Of a stretch of DNA of 64,000 nt, positions 23,306 through 33,299 are shown piece by piece; within the stretch, counting starts at the first letter, position 1; each line of letters opens with the position of its first letter. The notes beneath the pieces were generated by a model that saw nothing but the letters and a program-made list of their open reading frames with translations, had not been told where the DNA came from and did not search any database. Source of the stretch: Kitagawia praeruptora (taxonomy: Eukaryota > Streptophyta > Magnoliopsida > Apiales > Apiaceae); contig CM075348.1 of NCBI GenBank assembly GCA_037693485.1, positions 14,676,501 through 14,740,500 on the forward strand, read 5' to 3'. The position numbers and the translations under genes are program-made.

Positions 23306-24679
23306 TGTTGTGGGAGGATTTTAGCACAACTACGTGGAGGCCGTTGCTGGAATAGCGCCGTAAAATATGGAATCTCTCAACTGCCCGGAAAGGCTCGCAA
23401 TCGGAGATTTGAGGCTAGCCGCCCAGGAAGGCTCACGGCTAGGGGTTACCGAAGAACACGGGAAGGTGTTTTGGTGATGATTGGGACTGAATCTACGGGA
23501 TAGAGTTCAAGGACCATCTGTTGGCCAGCCAAGAACCCTAATTTGACTGTGTCACACAAGAGTGCACGTGCTCTAGCTACTCAAGGAGTGTAAAGTGTCG
23601 AAGAAGATCCCGTAAACTGCCTACATACCACTATTTATAGTGGATCAAGCCCCGATGTAGTTCTTGATTGATAAGTTTGATTGTTTGTGATGATTTATCC
23701 TCTCTCCAGTGGGATAATGACTGTTGTTGCTGATATAAATCGTGTATCAACTGATTGTGATGTAGTTATCAGGTTTCCAAGCCTTATCAGGACTGTTGGA
23801 AGCCTATCCACTGATGTTTATCTCATGAATGTATGATTTATCATGTAATAATGATGTATATCCTCGAATAACTGAATAATTATCCGTTTAGAGGTGTATT
23901 TCAGCTGTAGAGACGTGCTCCTAAAAAGTAGGAGGCGTGCCTTATCTGATTTGGCAGCCTGATCAGGCTTCCGGCGGAAGCTGGGGGTACCACCCGGTAG
24001 CCTGACTCCGGTAACCTGACTCCGGTATCCCAACCATGGAAGCCATACTGGAAGCCTTATCCGATGGCTGTCCTAGTCTGAATCTGTGCTTCTGCCAGGC
24101 TTCCGGGGAAGTTGGGGGTACCACCCGGTAGACCCTCCGGTAACCCAGTTACGGAAGATATGCTGGAAGCCCTCTCTGATGGCTGTCATTGGCTATGGAT
24201 GAGACTATCCCCGGGACCATAAGATTATATTCTTTCAATGTTCATCGCAAGGTAGCCCCTCTGGGGGTACCGCCCGGTAACCCCAACTATGGCAGCCCCT
24301 TTGGTAAGCCGGTTATGAAAGCTTATTCTGGTAAGCCATGTCTTGTAGCTGTACTAGAAGCTATGTAATGATGTCTATGGGTTGTGGATCATCCATGGGA
24401 GGCCATTCCCAGGACCCTTATCGTCATATTTACCTGCTACCCATCTCATGGTAGCCCATATGGGTTGTCATATGCTCTTGGAAGCCTGTTATCCGGGAGC
24501 CATGCCATTCGAGAGCCCTTCTACGCGGGAGCCCTATTATCTTGGGAGCCCTGTTATCAGTTTTCATGGGTTACCACGGGTACCTTGGAAGCCCTCTAAA
24601 ATATCCTCTTTCCTTATGGATTGGACCCAAAACTCATAATGGGCCTAAATCTGATCCATGCAAGATTTTGGTCACAACA
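23306..24679 (-). repeat. 5' LTR of the LARD-like element
   Basis: Same length and sequence as 12,796-14,169 as far as I could compare. It abuts the primer-binding site on its left. Confidence 0.95.
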
Positions 24680-24684
24680 GTGTC

Positions 24685-25044
24685 AAAACGCCAAAATACA
24701 TCATAGGTCACAGCAAAGCAGTGAGTTTTACTCGTGGCGATTTTTCCTTTCCGAAAAGGTATAATTCAACCCAATCCGACTCCGTCGAAAAACACTATTC
24801 ACTGCTGAAATCACTATTCACAGATCTAAAACATTTTTATCAATTAGTGTTCAATTGGGTTCAGAACAGTTCCGATGAGTCTCACTAATTGTATCTTGTA
24901 TCTCATACATACAGTACATGACACAAAACATATTATAACATATTATAACATATTATAACATATTATAACATATCAGATCTCATATAAATTCACAAGCATC
25001 ATAATACACCAGACACATGACCAAATCATCAACTTATACAAGTA
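24685..25044 (-). other. Copia untranslated leader, part 2, with a 10-bp microrepeat
   Basis: Non-coding leader between the nested insertion and the copia primer site. At 24,928-24,973 the decamer CATATTATAA is repeated about four times head to tail. Confidence 0.6.
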
Positions 25045-25056
25045 GCTCTGATACCA
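25045..25056 (-). other. Copia primer-binding site (initiator tRNA-Met)
   Basis: TGGTATCAGAGC on the minus strand, one base after the 5' LTR. This is the standard plant copia site complementary to the 3' end of initiator tRNA-Met. Confidence 0.95.
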
Positions 25057-25057
25057 T

Positions 25058-26663
25058 TGTTGGATTTCGAGGTGATAAAACGCAGCGAAGGATAGTATAA
25101 TTACAAAAAAATTCGAAATCCAAAACCATGGATCCATGTATAAAGATGATGATTTGGAGATTAAGAATTTGTACCTTCAATATATGTATGTATATATGGA
25201 GGCGTATGACTGGTATATGAAGGTCCGTTGCTATAACCACCACGTTGATCTTGATGAAGAACCACGTCTCTAATTGTCCACACGAACGCTTGATCGTCTT
25301 GCGATCTCCGGAGGTGTTACTAGCCACTGAGCCCTTGGTCTCTCTCCCTTCTTCCTCTTCTTCTCTTTCTTTTCTCTCTTCTCTTTCTCTCTCTCTTTGG
25401 GAGCTGCTAGGTTTTCTAAAAAAACCTTAACCCTAAAACACACATCATTATGTATATATATATAGAGAATAAGATGGGCTTGACCCATGGGCTTGTTAAC
25501 AAATCTGATTGGGCTTTCAATAAAAATTAAAAAAAAACATTTCTTATAGCCCAATCCGATTTAGTATTATTATTAAATCCGAATTATTAAATTAATAATT
25601 AAGTCTCACTTAATTAATATAATAATTCAGAATAATAATAATAATTTATTTAAATTCTAAATTTAAATAATGCTCCGTTTTAAAACGTTCTATGTGTGTG
25701 ACCCTTTAGGTTATTATTACGTTGGCAATAATTTTAATATCTAATAATAAAATTATAAACAATGAGCGGCATCTAGTAATACATCATTGTTACCCAAGTA
25801 ATAATAATAATAAATTGGTGATTGTATTAAACCTTTCGTGATAATGTTCTCGTGTAATATAATCCTTTTAACCTTATATTATAGATTAAACTTGAGGCAT
25901 GGTTTGTGTCATCCTCTTCAATTTCTAATCCGGGTTTACTTGATCAATGAGTAGACCATTTAAAACAAATCAATATTTGAGCACGACCATGCATTTCATA
26001 GTCTCACTCAATCAAGAGGCAAATAATATCTTTCCTAATATAGGAAGGTTAAATCCTATTTCTATCATTCATATTTCCCATATGATTCATAATATACCCA
26101 ATACCTACCTTTATCATTTCCTGTTTAAAGGAAACTTTTGAATAGAATCAAAGTACATTAATTCTCATATAGAAATATAATGATCTCAAGTCATAGGATC
26201 ATTACACCATTATCACTGTGAGATTTTCTTATGACACTTGATAAGATTTACCACAAAGAATTCTCACGGTGGGTCTGTCCAGTACAATATATCCTTACAA
26301 GTACCTATGTCTTTGACTTTAGTATCCCTATACTTATGGACAATGAGATTTGGCCATCCGTCAACCGATTTACTGGTCTCAATGTATTATTATCGTCCTC
26401 TGTTATAATAATACTTGACCAGGGACTTTTAAAGAATAAATGATACTTACAAATTGTATAATCTCATGTTCAAGTCACATACTTGAACCTAAACAATGTG
26501 TATCAAAATTCCAAGGACATTTATTATAATAACATTTATAACACAGTAAATAAATAATAATAAACACATTCAATAATCATACAAACATAATTAGGTAATA
26601 CAATGTTTCCAAAATAAACAAACTGATCTTTAGTGTATTGACTCTAGGGCAAATACACTAACA
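25058..26663 (-). repeat. 5' LTR of the copia element (1,606 bp)
   Basis: Partner of the LTR at 5,519-7,127. Differences from it are scattered single bases and short indels, so this insertion is older than the LARD-like one inside it. Confidence 0.95.
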
Positions 26664-26702
26664 GGAATATATAAGGGTAGGAATCTATTTTTAACCCTTG
26701 CA

Positions 26703-27058
26703 GAACTCCTCCTACCCCTGCCACTTAACATTCACTACTTGATTTAACAAAAGTCTATCAGAAGGGTGCAAAGTGTTAGGATAATTAAAATTTTAAGTGT
26801 AGAGTGTAACGAATTAAAGCATGAGACCAAAATGAAAAAATACCCAAAGATAAGGGGTGGAAAGTGCTGTATAATTGTATGTAAAAAGACTAATTTACCC
26901 TCGTTATTTAACGTTAACGGCTTGACTTGACGGAAAGCAGTCAAAAGGATGCAAAATGCGAGGATAATTAAAGTTCTAAGTGTAAACTGTAACAAATTAA
27001 AGTATGAGACCAAAACGAAAAAACACCTAAAGATAAAGGGTGCAAAGTGCGAAAACCT
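26703..27058 (-). repeat. Right terminal inverted repeat
   Basis: Reverse-complement copy of the left TIR with the same two-unit structure and the same order of landmarks. The two arms differ by scattered substitutions, so this element is clearly older than the elements nested in it. Confidence 0.8.
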
Positions 27059-27174
27059 ACTGAAAAATATAATATTCTTCTTTCATACAAAATAAATAAT
27101 TATAGTCAAAATAAATAAAAAATTGATATTAATTAGGTTTTAGACTTTATTCTTTACCTTCTTCATTTTTAATA

Positions 27175-27962
27175 CTCCTTTTGTCCTACAATAACCGTAC
27201 TTTTTTTTTTGTAAGTCTCTAGCATTCATTTTCACGTATATAAAGAATGTAACATCCTATTCCCATATCGAGAAAATTTTGGATTATAATTTATAAGATA
27301 AAATATTACTACTAAGTGCACCAAAAACCATGATCTCTTTGGGGGGCCTACGGTGGATTTATGTACTCCCTCCGTCCCAATTTATATGTTCCTTTTCTAA
27401 AAAGCACACATATTAAGATAAAGTTAGTTGAATAAATTTTTCCAACTAATACCCTTATTTAATACATTGGAAAATGAGAATGGAGTTAAGTTTAAAAAAG
27501 TCAAATTTTTTATACAATAAATGTAGGGATAATTTTGTAAAACTACACTTAAATTTGCATTGAAAGGAGAAAAGGGACATGTAATTTGGGACAAATTTGT
27601 TTTAGAAAAGGGACATGTATTTTGGGACTGAGGGAGTATTATCTAACTAGGCTACATTTGCACCACTAAGGGGAGACCGACTTGTGGATTATCTAAATTG
27701 ACTGTATTTGGGTCAATAATTTTGGCTTATTCCGTATTAAAAATTGGGAATTGACCCGATTTTTAAAATGGCTCGGAATTTGATTCGAGTTGTCCCAAAA
27801 AACATAATTGTTGATAACATTTTTTCGAGTTTTTTGTGTTGTATAAATGTTTGAATATTTTATTTTTATACAAAACAAAAAAAACGAGAACTAATATCAT
27901 GTGTGAAAATGCGTGTGTAAGAATTGAAAAAAACTAGGATGTTTATTATGTGACGGATGGAG
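27175..27962. mobile_element. Stowaway/mariner-like element containing a second one
   Basis: The left end CTCCTTTTGTCCTACAATAA and the right end TTATGTGACGGATGGAG are imperfect inverted repeats flanked by TA (27,173-27,174 and 27,963-27,964). The CTCC...GTCC ends resemble plant Tc1/mariner Stowaway elements. A cleaner Stowaway lies inside at 27,366-27,636. No transposase is visible. Confidence 0.6.
27366..27636. mobile_element. Stowaway-type MITE, 271 bp
   Basis: Ends CTCCCTCCGTCCCAATTTAT and TTTTGGGACTGAGGGAG are inverted repeats. TA is duplicated on both sides (27,364-27,365 and 27,637-27,638). The CTCCCTCCGTCC terminus is the well-known Stowaway signature. Non-coding. Confidence 0.9.
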
Positions 27963-27964
27963 TA

Positions 27965-29614
27965 TTTAAATTTGAACGATTTTATGATACACGTGAAACT
28001 TATAAAATAATCTTTAATTTAGTGATGTTTTAACAATTATAATCCAACTAAATTATCCTGAAATTGAAAAGAAAACAAAGGTAGAAATTGTTATATTAAA
28101 AGTTTTATTCAATTTAAGAAATCTACTTATATTTTGGTTTATTATTAAATTATATTTTTTAATAATTCCAATGACAATGAATTACATTTTTTAATATTAC
28201 ATTTTAAAAAAAATTATTTATGTGAAATTCTAACGATTCTTATCATTTTGGAGGTACAATGATCAAAATTATGAATAAAATTCATTTTATATTTATTATA
28301 TATTAAAATATAATGGGGTGAAAAAACATAGCAGATATTAATTATTAGATAGGGGTGTTTCCCATGAAAATAATTTTATGTTCTTTTGGTGCATAAATTA
28401 GAAATCAATATAGTAATTCTGAAAGATTGGGGAGTAGTATTTAGCTATGCTTGGAAAAGATATCCTATAAGTTTGCATGTGATTCTATGTTTTGCTACAT
28501 GGCCTTTTAATTTTAATTGATCTATAGAGTTTAGTATTTAGAATAAATATTATTGTCATGATATTTACTTCAACGTTTGGCTAATTAGCATTTATAAACT
28601 TTCTATTTACTTCGGGAGTTGATAAATAAGTTCTCGTTTTTATAATTTAATCACCAATTTTAATTTAAAGACATTTTAATTACAGAATTATCCATGATTT
28701 CTCAATAATTAAGTTCATTAAAATTTTCAAATTGTGGATAATTGTATCACTTACATGTCAATTGGAGTTTAAATATCAATTCATGAAGTTTATTTATCAA
28801 TTTCCTTTATTTATTCAAATATTAATATTTCTTAAATGTCTTGTTTTACAACAAAACTTAACTTTATTATACAAATCAATGAAGGTATTGTTTTCAAAAA
28901 TAAATGCAATAATTCATATCTAAAATGATAATTTTTTTAATATAATTAAAAGATTCTATAGTTGAAGTTAGTATTTTGTTTGTCAGGGAGTCCGTACTCT
29001 TATTTATGTGTAGATAGTTTTCTCCAAAATCTAACAAGTCATGGTGCATCATGTAAATATAAAAACCATTTGTTTTATCGAAGAGTATGTAGTTTCTTCA
29101 TAAACCGCGGGAGCCATAAAATTCCCCTCATATTAAATACTTGGGACACACAAATATTGCATTTTTTAAGATACTAGAGACATGTGATTGGCGATGGAAT
29201 TGGAATGTATGTGATTACTGATTATATATATTTAAAATGTTTTTCCGTTATTAACGAGTGTCACAACTCACACATTATAATACATGAAATTTTAATTAAT
29301 TTGTATTTAAAATTAAAAATCACTTCTTGGCAAAAAAAATAAATTAAAAATCACAACACAAATTAATAATTTTATGTGAAAAAATAGAGAAACAAGTAAA
29401 TGAATGAAGTCCAGTAGACAAGCCCGACAGACCTAGCACAAACGAGCAGAGTCATCCACAAGTTATTGTAAAACTATAAATAGAAGATATATATCAGCCA
29501 GTGCAAACATTTGTTGCTAGCAAACCCTACCCATAAATCACAAGGAGAGATTGTTCCAACAGTTAGTATCATGTTTTCTGGGGTTTAATGTTCCCAGAAA
29601 TTTGTTTTAATTTC
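27965..29614. other. AT-rich intergenic DNA
   Basis: About 1.65 kb of AT-rich sequence in which I see no gene, RNA or transposon terminus. Confidence 0.5.
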
Positions 29615-29622
29615 TTTACAAC

Positions 29623-29770
29623 CAGTGGCGGACGCAGACGGATGAGTTCTTGGGAGATGGGGGCAATCAAGCCTAATTTAAAAATAATAATAAAAAAAAA
29701 AATTTAACACTGTAATTTTCCACCATGGGGGGCCAAGACCACCCATGGTCTGATTGTCGGTCCGCCCCTG
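29623..29770. mobile_element. hAT MITE, 148 bp
   Basis: Ends CAGTGGCGGACGCAG and GTCCGCCCCTG form inverted repeats. A perfect 8-bp duplication, TTTACAAC, lies at 29,615-29,622 and 29,771-29,778. The CAGTGGCGGA terminus with 8-bp duplication is typical of plant hAT MITEs. It sits downstream of the CSLC gene's stop codon. Confidence 0.93.
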
Positions 29771-29991
29771 TTTACAACACTATGCATATTGTGTATCAGA
29801 GAGACATTGTGATGAAGATGATCATACGTTTTAATGTGCAATCAGCACTACCAGCAGATGATTTGTAACTAATTTACCACTTGCAAAAGAATGGACAACA
29901 TAAAATTAATAAACCCCCATGTAGTAAGGATAAATGAATAATGTTTAACGTCACACTTGTAGCGAATTCCTCTGCCCTCCCCTGCCTTCCG

Positions 29992-32460
29992 TTATCCAAC
30001 TTGCTCCCCTATCAAATCGAGGCCCATGAGCAAGAAAGATATGCCCTGAAAGAGCAAGAAGTAGAAATGCATTCCCTGAGCTGACAAGAGACTCCTAGCT
30101 GAAGCAGTCAATAGAAGGAAAGCTAGTGCCAACTCTTTTGTATATATCCTGTTGTGTTTTTTCCTCTTAGAGACCTTCTTCATTTCCTTTCCTACTTCGT
30201 CTAGATCAGGCATTGAGTTACCTCTTTGAGGTACTGGTTCTTTCTCAATTAAAGAGATAAGGTCACTCTCAGAGGAACGGCCAGATTTCTTGGTGACAAC
30301 CCATTCGTATGCACTTCCGAGTTGAAATAATCCAGATATCATGGCATTAAACTTGGTAACTGACATGGTGTTCTCAAATAACAGGTAAGGGACAATGAAA
30401 GGGAATGACTTTGGCGCTGGGAGTATGTTAAGAAATGACATAGTAGCTGGGATATAGCACACAACCCATGCTGGGAGCGTAGCCTCTGGTACAAACATTG
30501 TCATGGGAAGAATGATGCAAAATAGGGTGAAAGAATAAAATGGAAGAATCAGTTTTCTTAACAGGAAAAATAGAAAGATCAAATTGAATTTCTTCCATAT
30601 GCTAATCTGCATCAATCAAAGATATAACAAATTACTTTGAGATTAAGCAATCACATTGATTCACTGCAGTCGAGTTTCGGGATAAGTGTTTAAAAAAGTT
30701 GCATACCTTCGATCGGATAATATCAGGCAAACATAAACGAAACAAATGCATAGGACCTGAATGCCATCTATGCTGTTGTTTTCTGTAAGCCTCATATGAT
30801 TCAGGCAATTCACATTGGCACTAAAAAACAGATCAAAACTTAATTTATAAACGAGATATATCATATAAGCAAGCTTGATTCTTGTGAATTCCATTTTGTA
30901 GGTTAAATACCTCTACGTCATTGAGGAAGATGAATTTCCATCCATGGAGATGAGCTCGAACTGCAATGTCCATGTCCTCAACTGTTGTCCTCTCTAACCA
31001 CCCACCAGACTCCTCTAATGCCTTTATTCGCCACACCCCAGCAGTCCCATTGAATCCAAAAAAATTAAGGAAAGTTCCATTAACCTGCTGTTCTACTTCA
31101 AAATGAAATGCTAGATTGATATGCTGCAATCTTGTTAGCAGGTTTTCGTCCTTGTTCACAAATGACCATCTCGCCTGAACCAGACCTAATTCTTCATTAC
31201 CCTACAACAAAATATAGAACCAAATTCTATCAAATAACATTAAACCATGCATTGATAGCTCAAAAATCAACCCCGCTGCACACATCTACACGTAATGTTA
31301 AGGTTTTTAAAGCATGCAACAATTATATCATCAACTAGGCATAGCAGAAAAAACAATAGCAAAAATATCTTATACCTTAAAATGAGGAACAGTCTTCTTA
31401 AGAAATTCGGGGGTAGGCTGAAAATCGGCATCAAAGATAGCAACAAACTCATACTCTTTAACGTAGCTGCAATTCATTGCAGACTTGAGATTGCCAGCTT
31501 TATACCCTTCTCTAATAACTCTATGCCTATACAAAATGTTGGCACCTTCCTCTTGCCACTTATGCACTTCCTCTTTAATCAACAACTGAGTCATGGGATC
31601 ATCTGAATCATCCAGAACTTGAATCAATATATTCGATTTTGGCCAGTCCAAATTGCACACTGCAGCTATGGATTGCTGATAGACCTATTAAAGAAAACCA
31701 AAATCAATACTAGAACCTTTATTTCAAAAACAAATTTATCGCTAACAAGAATTTCGAATTTCACCTCTTTTTCATTGCACATAGGAATCTGGACAAGAAC
31801 CATTGGGAAGTATCCACCTCCATTTCCAGATTCAAGATCATCACCTCCAGTACTCAAAACAGGCTTTATATTCCTAAACTTAATCCAAAAACAACCCAAG
31901 GACAGAACAAGCCTATCCACACTCTGAACAATAAACAATCCTACACAAGCATTTGCAAGAAACTGAAGAGGTGGAGCAAGATAATCCACTCTAATCGAAA
32001 CCCAACTTGAGTAAACTAAATCAAACGCACCCTTAAAACCGATGGGCCTTATCAAATTATATACAAAAGCAATTATTTCAAACTCTAATAACAAAACAGC
32101 CAACAAAGCAAAAACTTTTAAAAAATAATATAATTTTGATTTCATATGGGAGTTTCCTATGTCAGTTCTACCAGAGGAGACACGACGGCGTATAGCGGAG
32201 GAGAGAGTGAACAATGCTGAGGCGATTGAGGCTAAACAACCAGCAGCTTTGTGGGCTTTAAGGAGGAGAACCCAAGTGAGTTGTTTTGCATTTTTGTTAC
32301 GGTGAGTTTTGGATTCAGAGAAGTTGTTGGAGATTAGAATGTCGTCGTCTGAGGTGGTCTCGAGTTCGTGCAATGACCAGTTGTTTGGGTTCTCCATTTT
32401 TACTACTACTGGTGTTCCTCTGTGTGGTTCCTCAGTCCACCAACTGAAAGATGGCGACAT
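29992..32460 (-). CDS. CSLC12: Cellulose synthase-like C glycosyltransferase (xyloglucan glucan synthase)
   Basis: Family GT2 enzyme that makes the beta-1,4-glucan backbone of xyloglucan in the Golgi membrane. Five exons with GT/AG borders and continuous phase: 32460-31765, 31684-31376, 31201-30911, 30820-30707, 30606-29992, giving 674 aa, normal for CSLC. The start MSPSFSWW with TPVVVKMENPNNWS matches CSLC12-type N-termini as I remember them. Catalytic residues are present: DD at 257-258 (QVLDD), DxD at 317-319 (FDADFQP), TVED with D411, and QQHRW at 447-451. N-terminal membrane segments lie around 110-190 and about four more follow the catalytic domain; the C-terminus is GLDLIGEQVG. A (GA)n tract lies in the 5' leader. 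No defects. The family is certain; the paralogue number (12 rather than 4, 5, 6 or 8) is a judgement from similarity. Confidence 0.95.
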
Positions 32461-32488
32461 TCTAATAATGTGCATGGAATGTTTACAG

Positions 32489-32490
<2 letters not shown>

Positions 32491-32524
<34 letters not shown>
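32491..32524. repeat. (GA)n microsatellite in the CSLC leader
   Basis: About 17 GA units just upstream of the CSLC start codon, read as (CT)n in the transcript direction. CT-rich 5' leaders are common in plant genes. Confidence 0.9.
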
Positions 32525-32528
<4 letters not shown>

Positions 32529-33018
32529 CAGAAGAAAACAGGGTAACGAATCGTAGAAAGAGTGATAGAATGAAGCAGAGGAAGATTGGTTAAATAAGAA
32601 GAATTTGAAAGATTTAAAAAAAACAAGGAAAGATGGTACAGACAGAGACTTCTCAGCTTTATTTTGTGATTTTTCTACATCTTCTTTTACTGATTTCCTT
32701 TTCTTTTTAAGGATAATAATAATTCAGTTTGGCTTCTTGCAAAAAAACAATCCTTTTTACATAAAAGGGTGCTGATTGTTTTGACTCGAGAACGATGATT
32801 TATAGCTTATACTGTATATTATTATTAGAAATATATTAAAATAAGTAGAACATATTTTGTACTCGTATGTGTCTCACGATTTACTAGCACTTGCCCAAAT
32901 TACGCGAAAAATATTCGATCCTACTGTATCCTAAATTCAAATTTCTATTTTAATCATAGAATTAAGAATTTTAAGGACCATATGCAAGATTTGTTTCCTC
33001 AATTACATATGACATTAT
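32525..33018 (-). promoter_or_regulatory. Upstream region of the CSLC gene
   Basis: About 500 bp between the CSLC leader and the (TA)n tract where the large MULE is inserted. It is AT-rich with no competing gene, so it probably holds the CSLC promoter. I could not identify a specific TATA box or factor site with confidence. Confidence 0.3.
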
Positions 33019-33026
33019 TTTATTTG

Positions 33027-33059
<33 letters not shown>

Positions 33060-33061
<2 letters not shown>

Positions 33062-33110
33062 CCTTTGCTCCATAAAGAACACTTTTAAATAAAGAACAAT
33101 AAAGAACAGT
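33060..33110 (+). repeat. Left TIR of the large MULE
   Basis: GGCCTTTGCTCCATAAAGAA continuing to AATAAAGAACAATAAAGAAC. The copy at 49,727-49,772 is its inverse with one T missing and different outermost bases. Confidence 0.85.
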
Positions 33111-33194
33111 TACAAACAATCTGGTCCATTCGTTTTTTATCTAATCTAATGGCTCAGATTAAAACATAATTATACCTGTATTTTAACTGCATTC

Positions 33195-33262
33195 TTCCTC
33201 TATCTCTCTATCGTTCGCGCGAATCTCTCTCTCTCTCTCTATCGTTCGCGCGAATCTCTCTT
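33195..33262 (+). promoter_or_regulatory. Subterminal CT-rich direct repeat upstream of the transposase
   Basis: The 21-bp word ATCGTTCGCGCGAATCTCTC occurs twice, at about 33,211 and 33,241, separated by CT repeats. Each copy contains the palindrome TTCGCGCGAA. It lies between the TIR and the first transposase ATG, a likely promoter or transposase-binding position, but the function is inferred only. Confidence 0.4.
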
Positions 33263-33299
33263 TCTCTGTATCTCTTTCATACTAGTGATCTCTCAAATT

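Larger units (their letters stand above)
12796..24679 (-). mobile_element. Non-coding LTR retrotransposon (LARD-like), nested in the copia element
   Basis: Two LTRs of 1,374 bp (12,796-14,169 and 23,306-24,679) flank a 9.1-kb interior. The 5-bp duplication GTGTC is at 12,791-12,795 and 24,680-24,684. A polypurine tract beside the left LTR and a TGGCGC-type primer site beside the right LTR give minus orientation. I find no protease, integrase or reverse transcriptase motif; the interior is mostly tandem arrays plus a 129-codon frame after the primer site. Large size with no pol fits the LARD class, mobilised in trans. The LTRs matched in every block I compared, so insertion was recent. Confidence 0.93.
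5519..26663 (-). mobile_element. Ty1/copia retrotransposon with a nested LTR element
   Basis: Two near-identical LTRs (5,519-7,127 and 25,058-26,663) bound the element. The 5-bp duplication GGAAT lies outside both ends (5,514-5,518 and 26,664-26,668). The primer-binding site next to the right LTR and the polypurine tract next to the left LTR both give minus orientation. The domain order gag, protease, integrase, reverse transcriptase, RNase H is copia type. Without the 11.9-kb insert (12,796-24,679 plus 5 bp) the element is about 9.3 kb. The polyprotein is dead (see 7,142-11,116). Confidence 0.95.
4312..27058. mobile_element. Long-TIR DNA transposon (MULE-like), split by a nested copia element
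   Basis: The two ends are inverted copies of about 360 bp (4,312-4,672 and 26,703-27,058), each starting AGGTTTTCGCACTTT when read inward. Without the inserted copia element (5,519-26,663 and one 5-bp duplication) the element would be about 1.6 kb. No transposase frame is visible, so it is non-autonomous. TIRs of several hundred bp suggest a Mutator-like element, but I could not find a convincing 9-bp target duplication at the ends, so the superfamily is inferred. Confidence 0.7.

Noticed and set aside
12796..24679. Identical 1,374-bp blocks as an assembly duplication
   Set aside because: Perfect flanking GTGTC duplication, PBS and PPT at the right places show true LTRs; read support would still be worth having.
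32461..32475. CSLC start five codons upstream at 32,475
   Set aside because: MSPSFSWW at 32,460 matches the usual family start; the upstream codons would add residues not seen in relatives.
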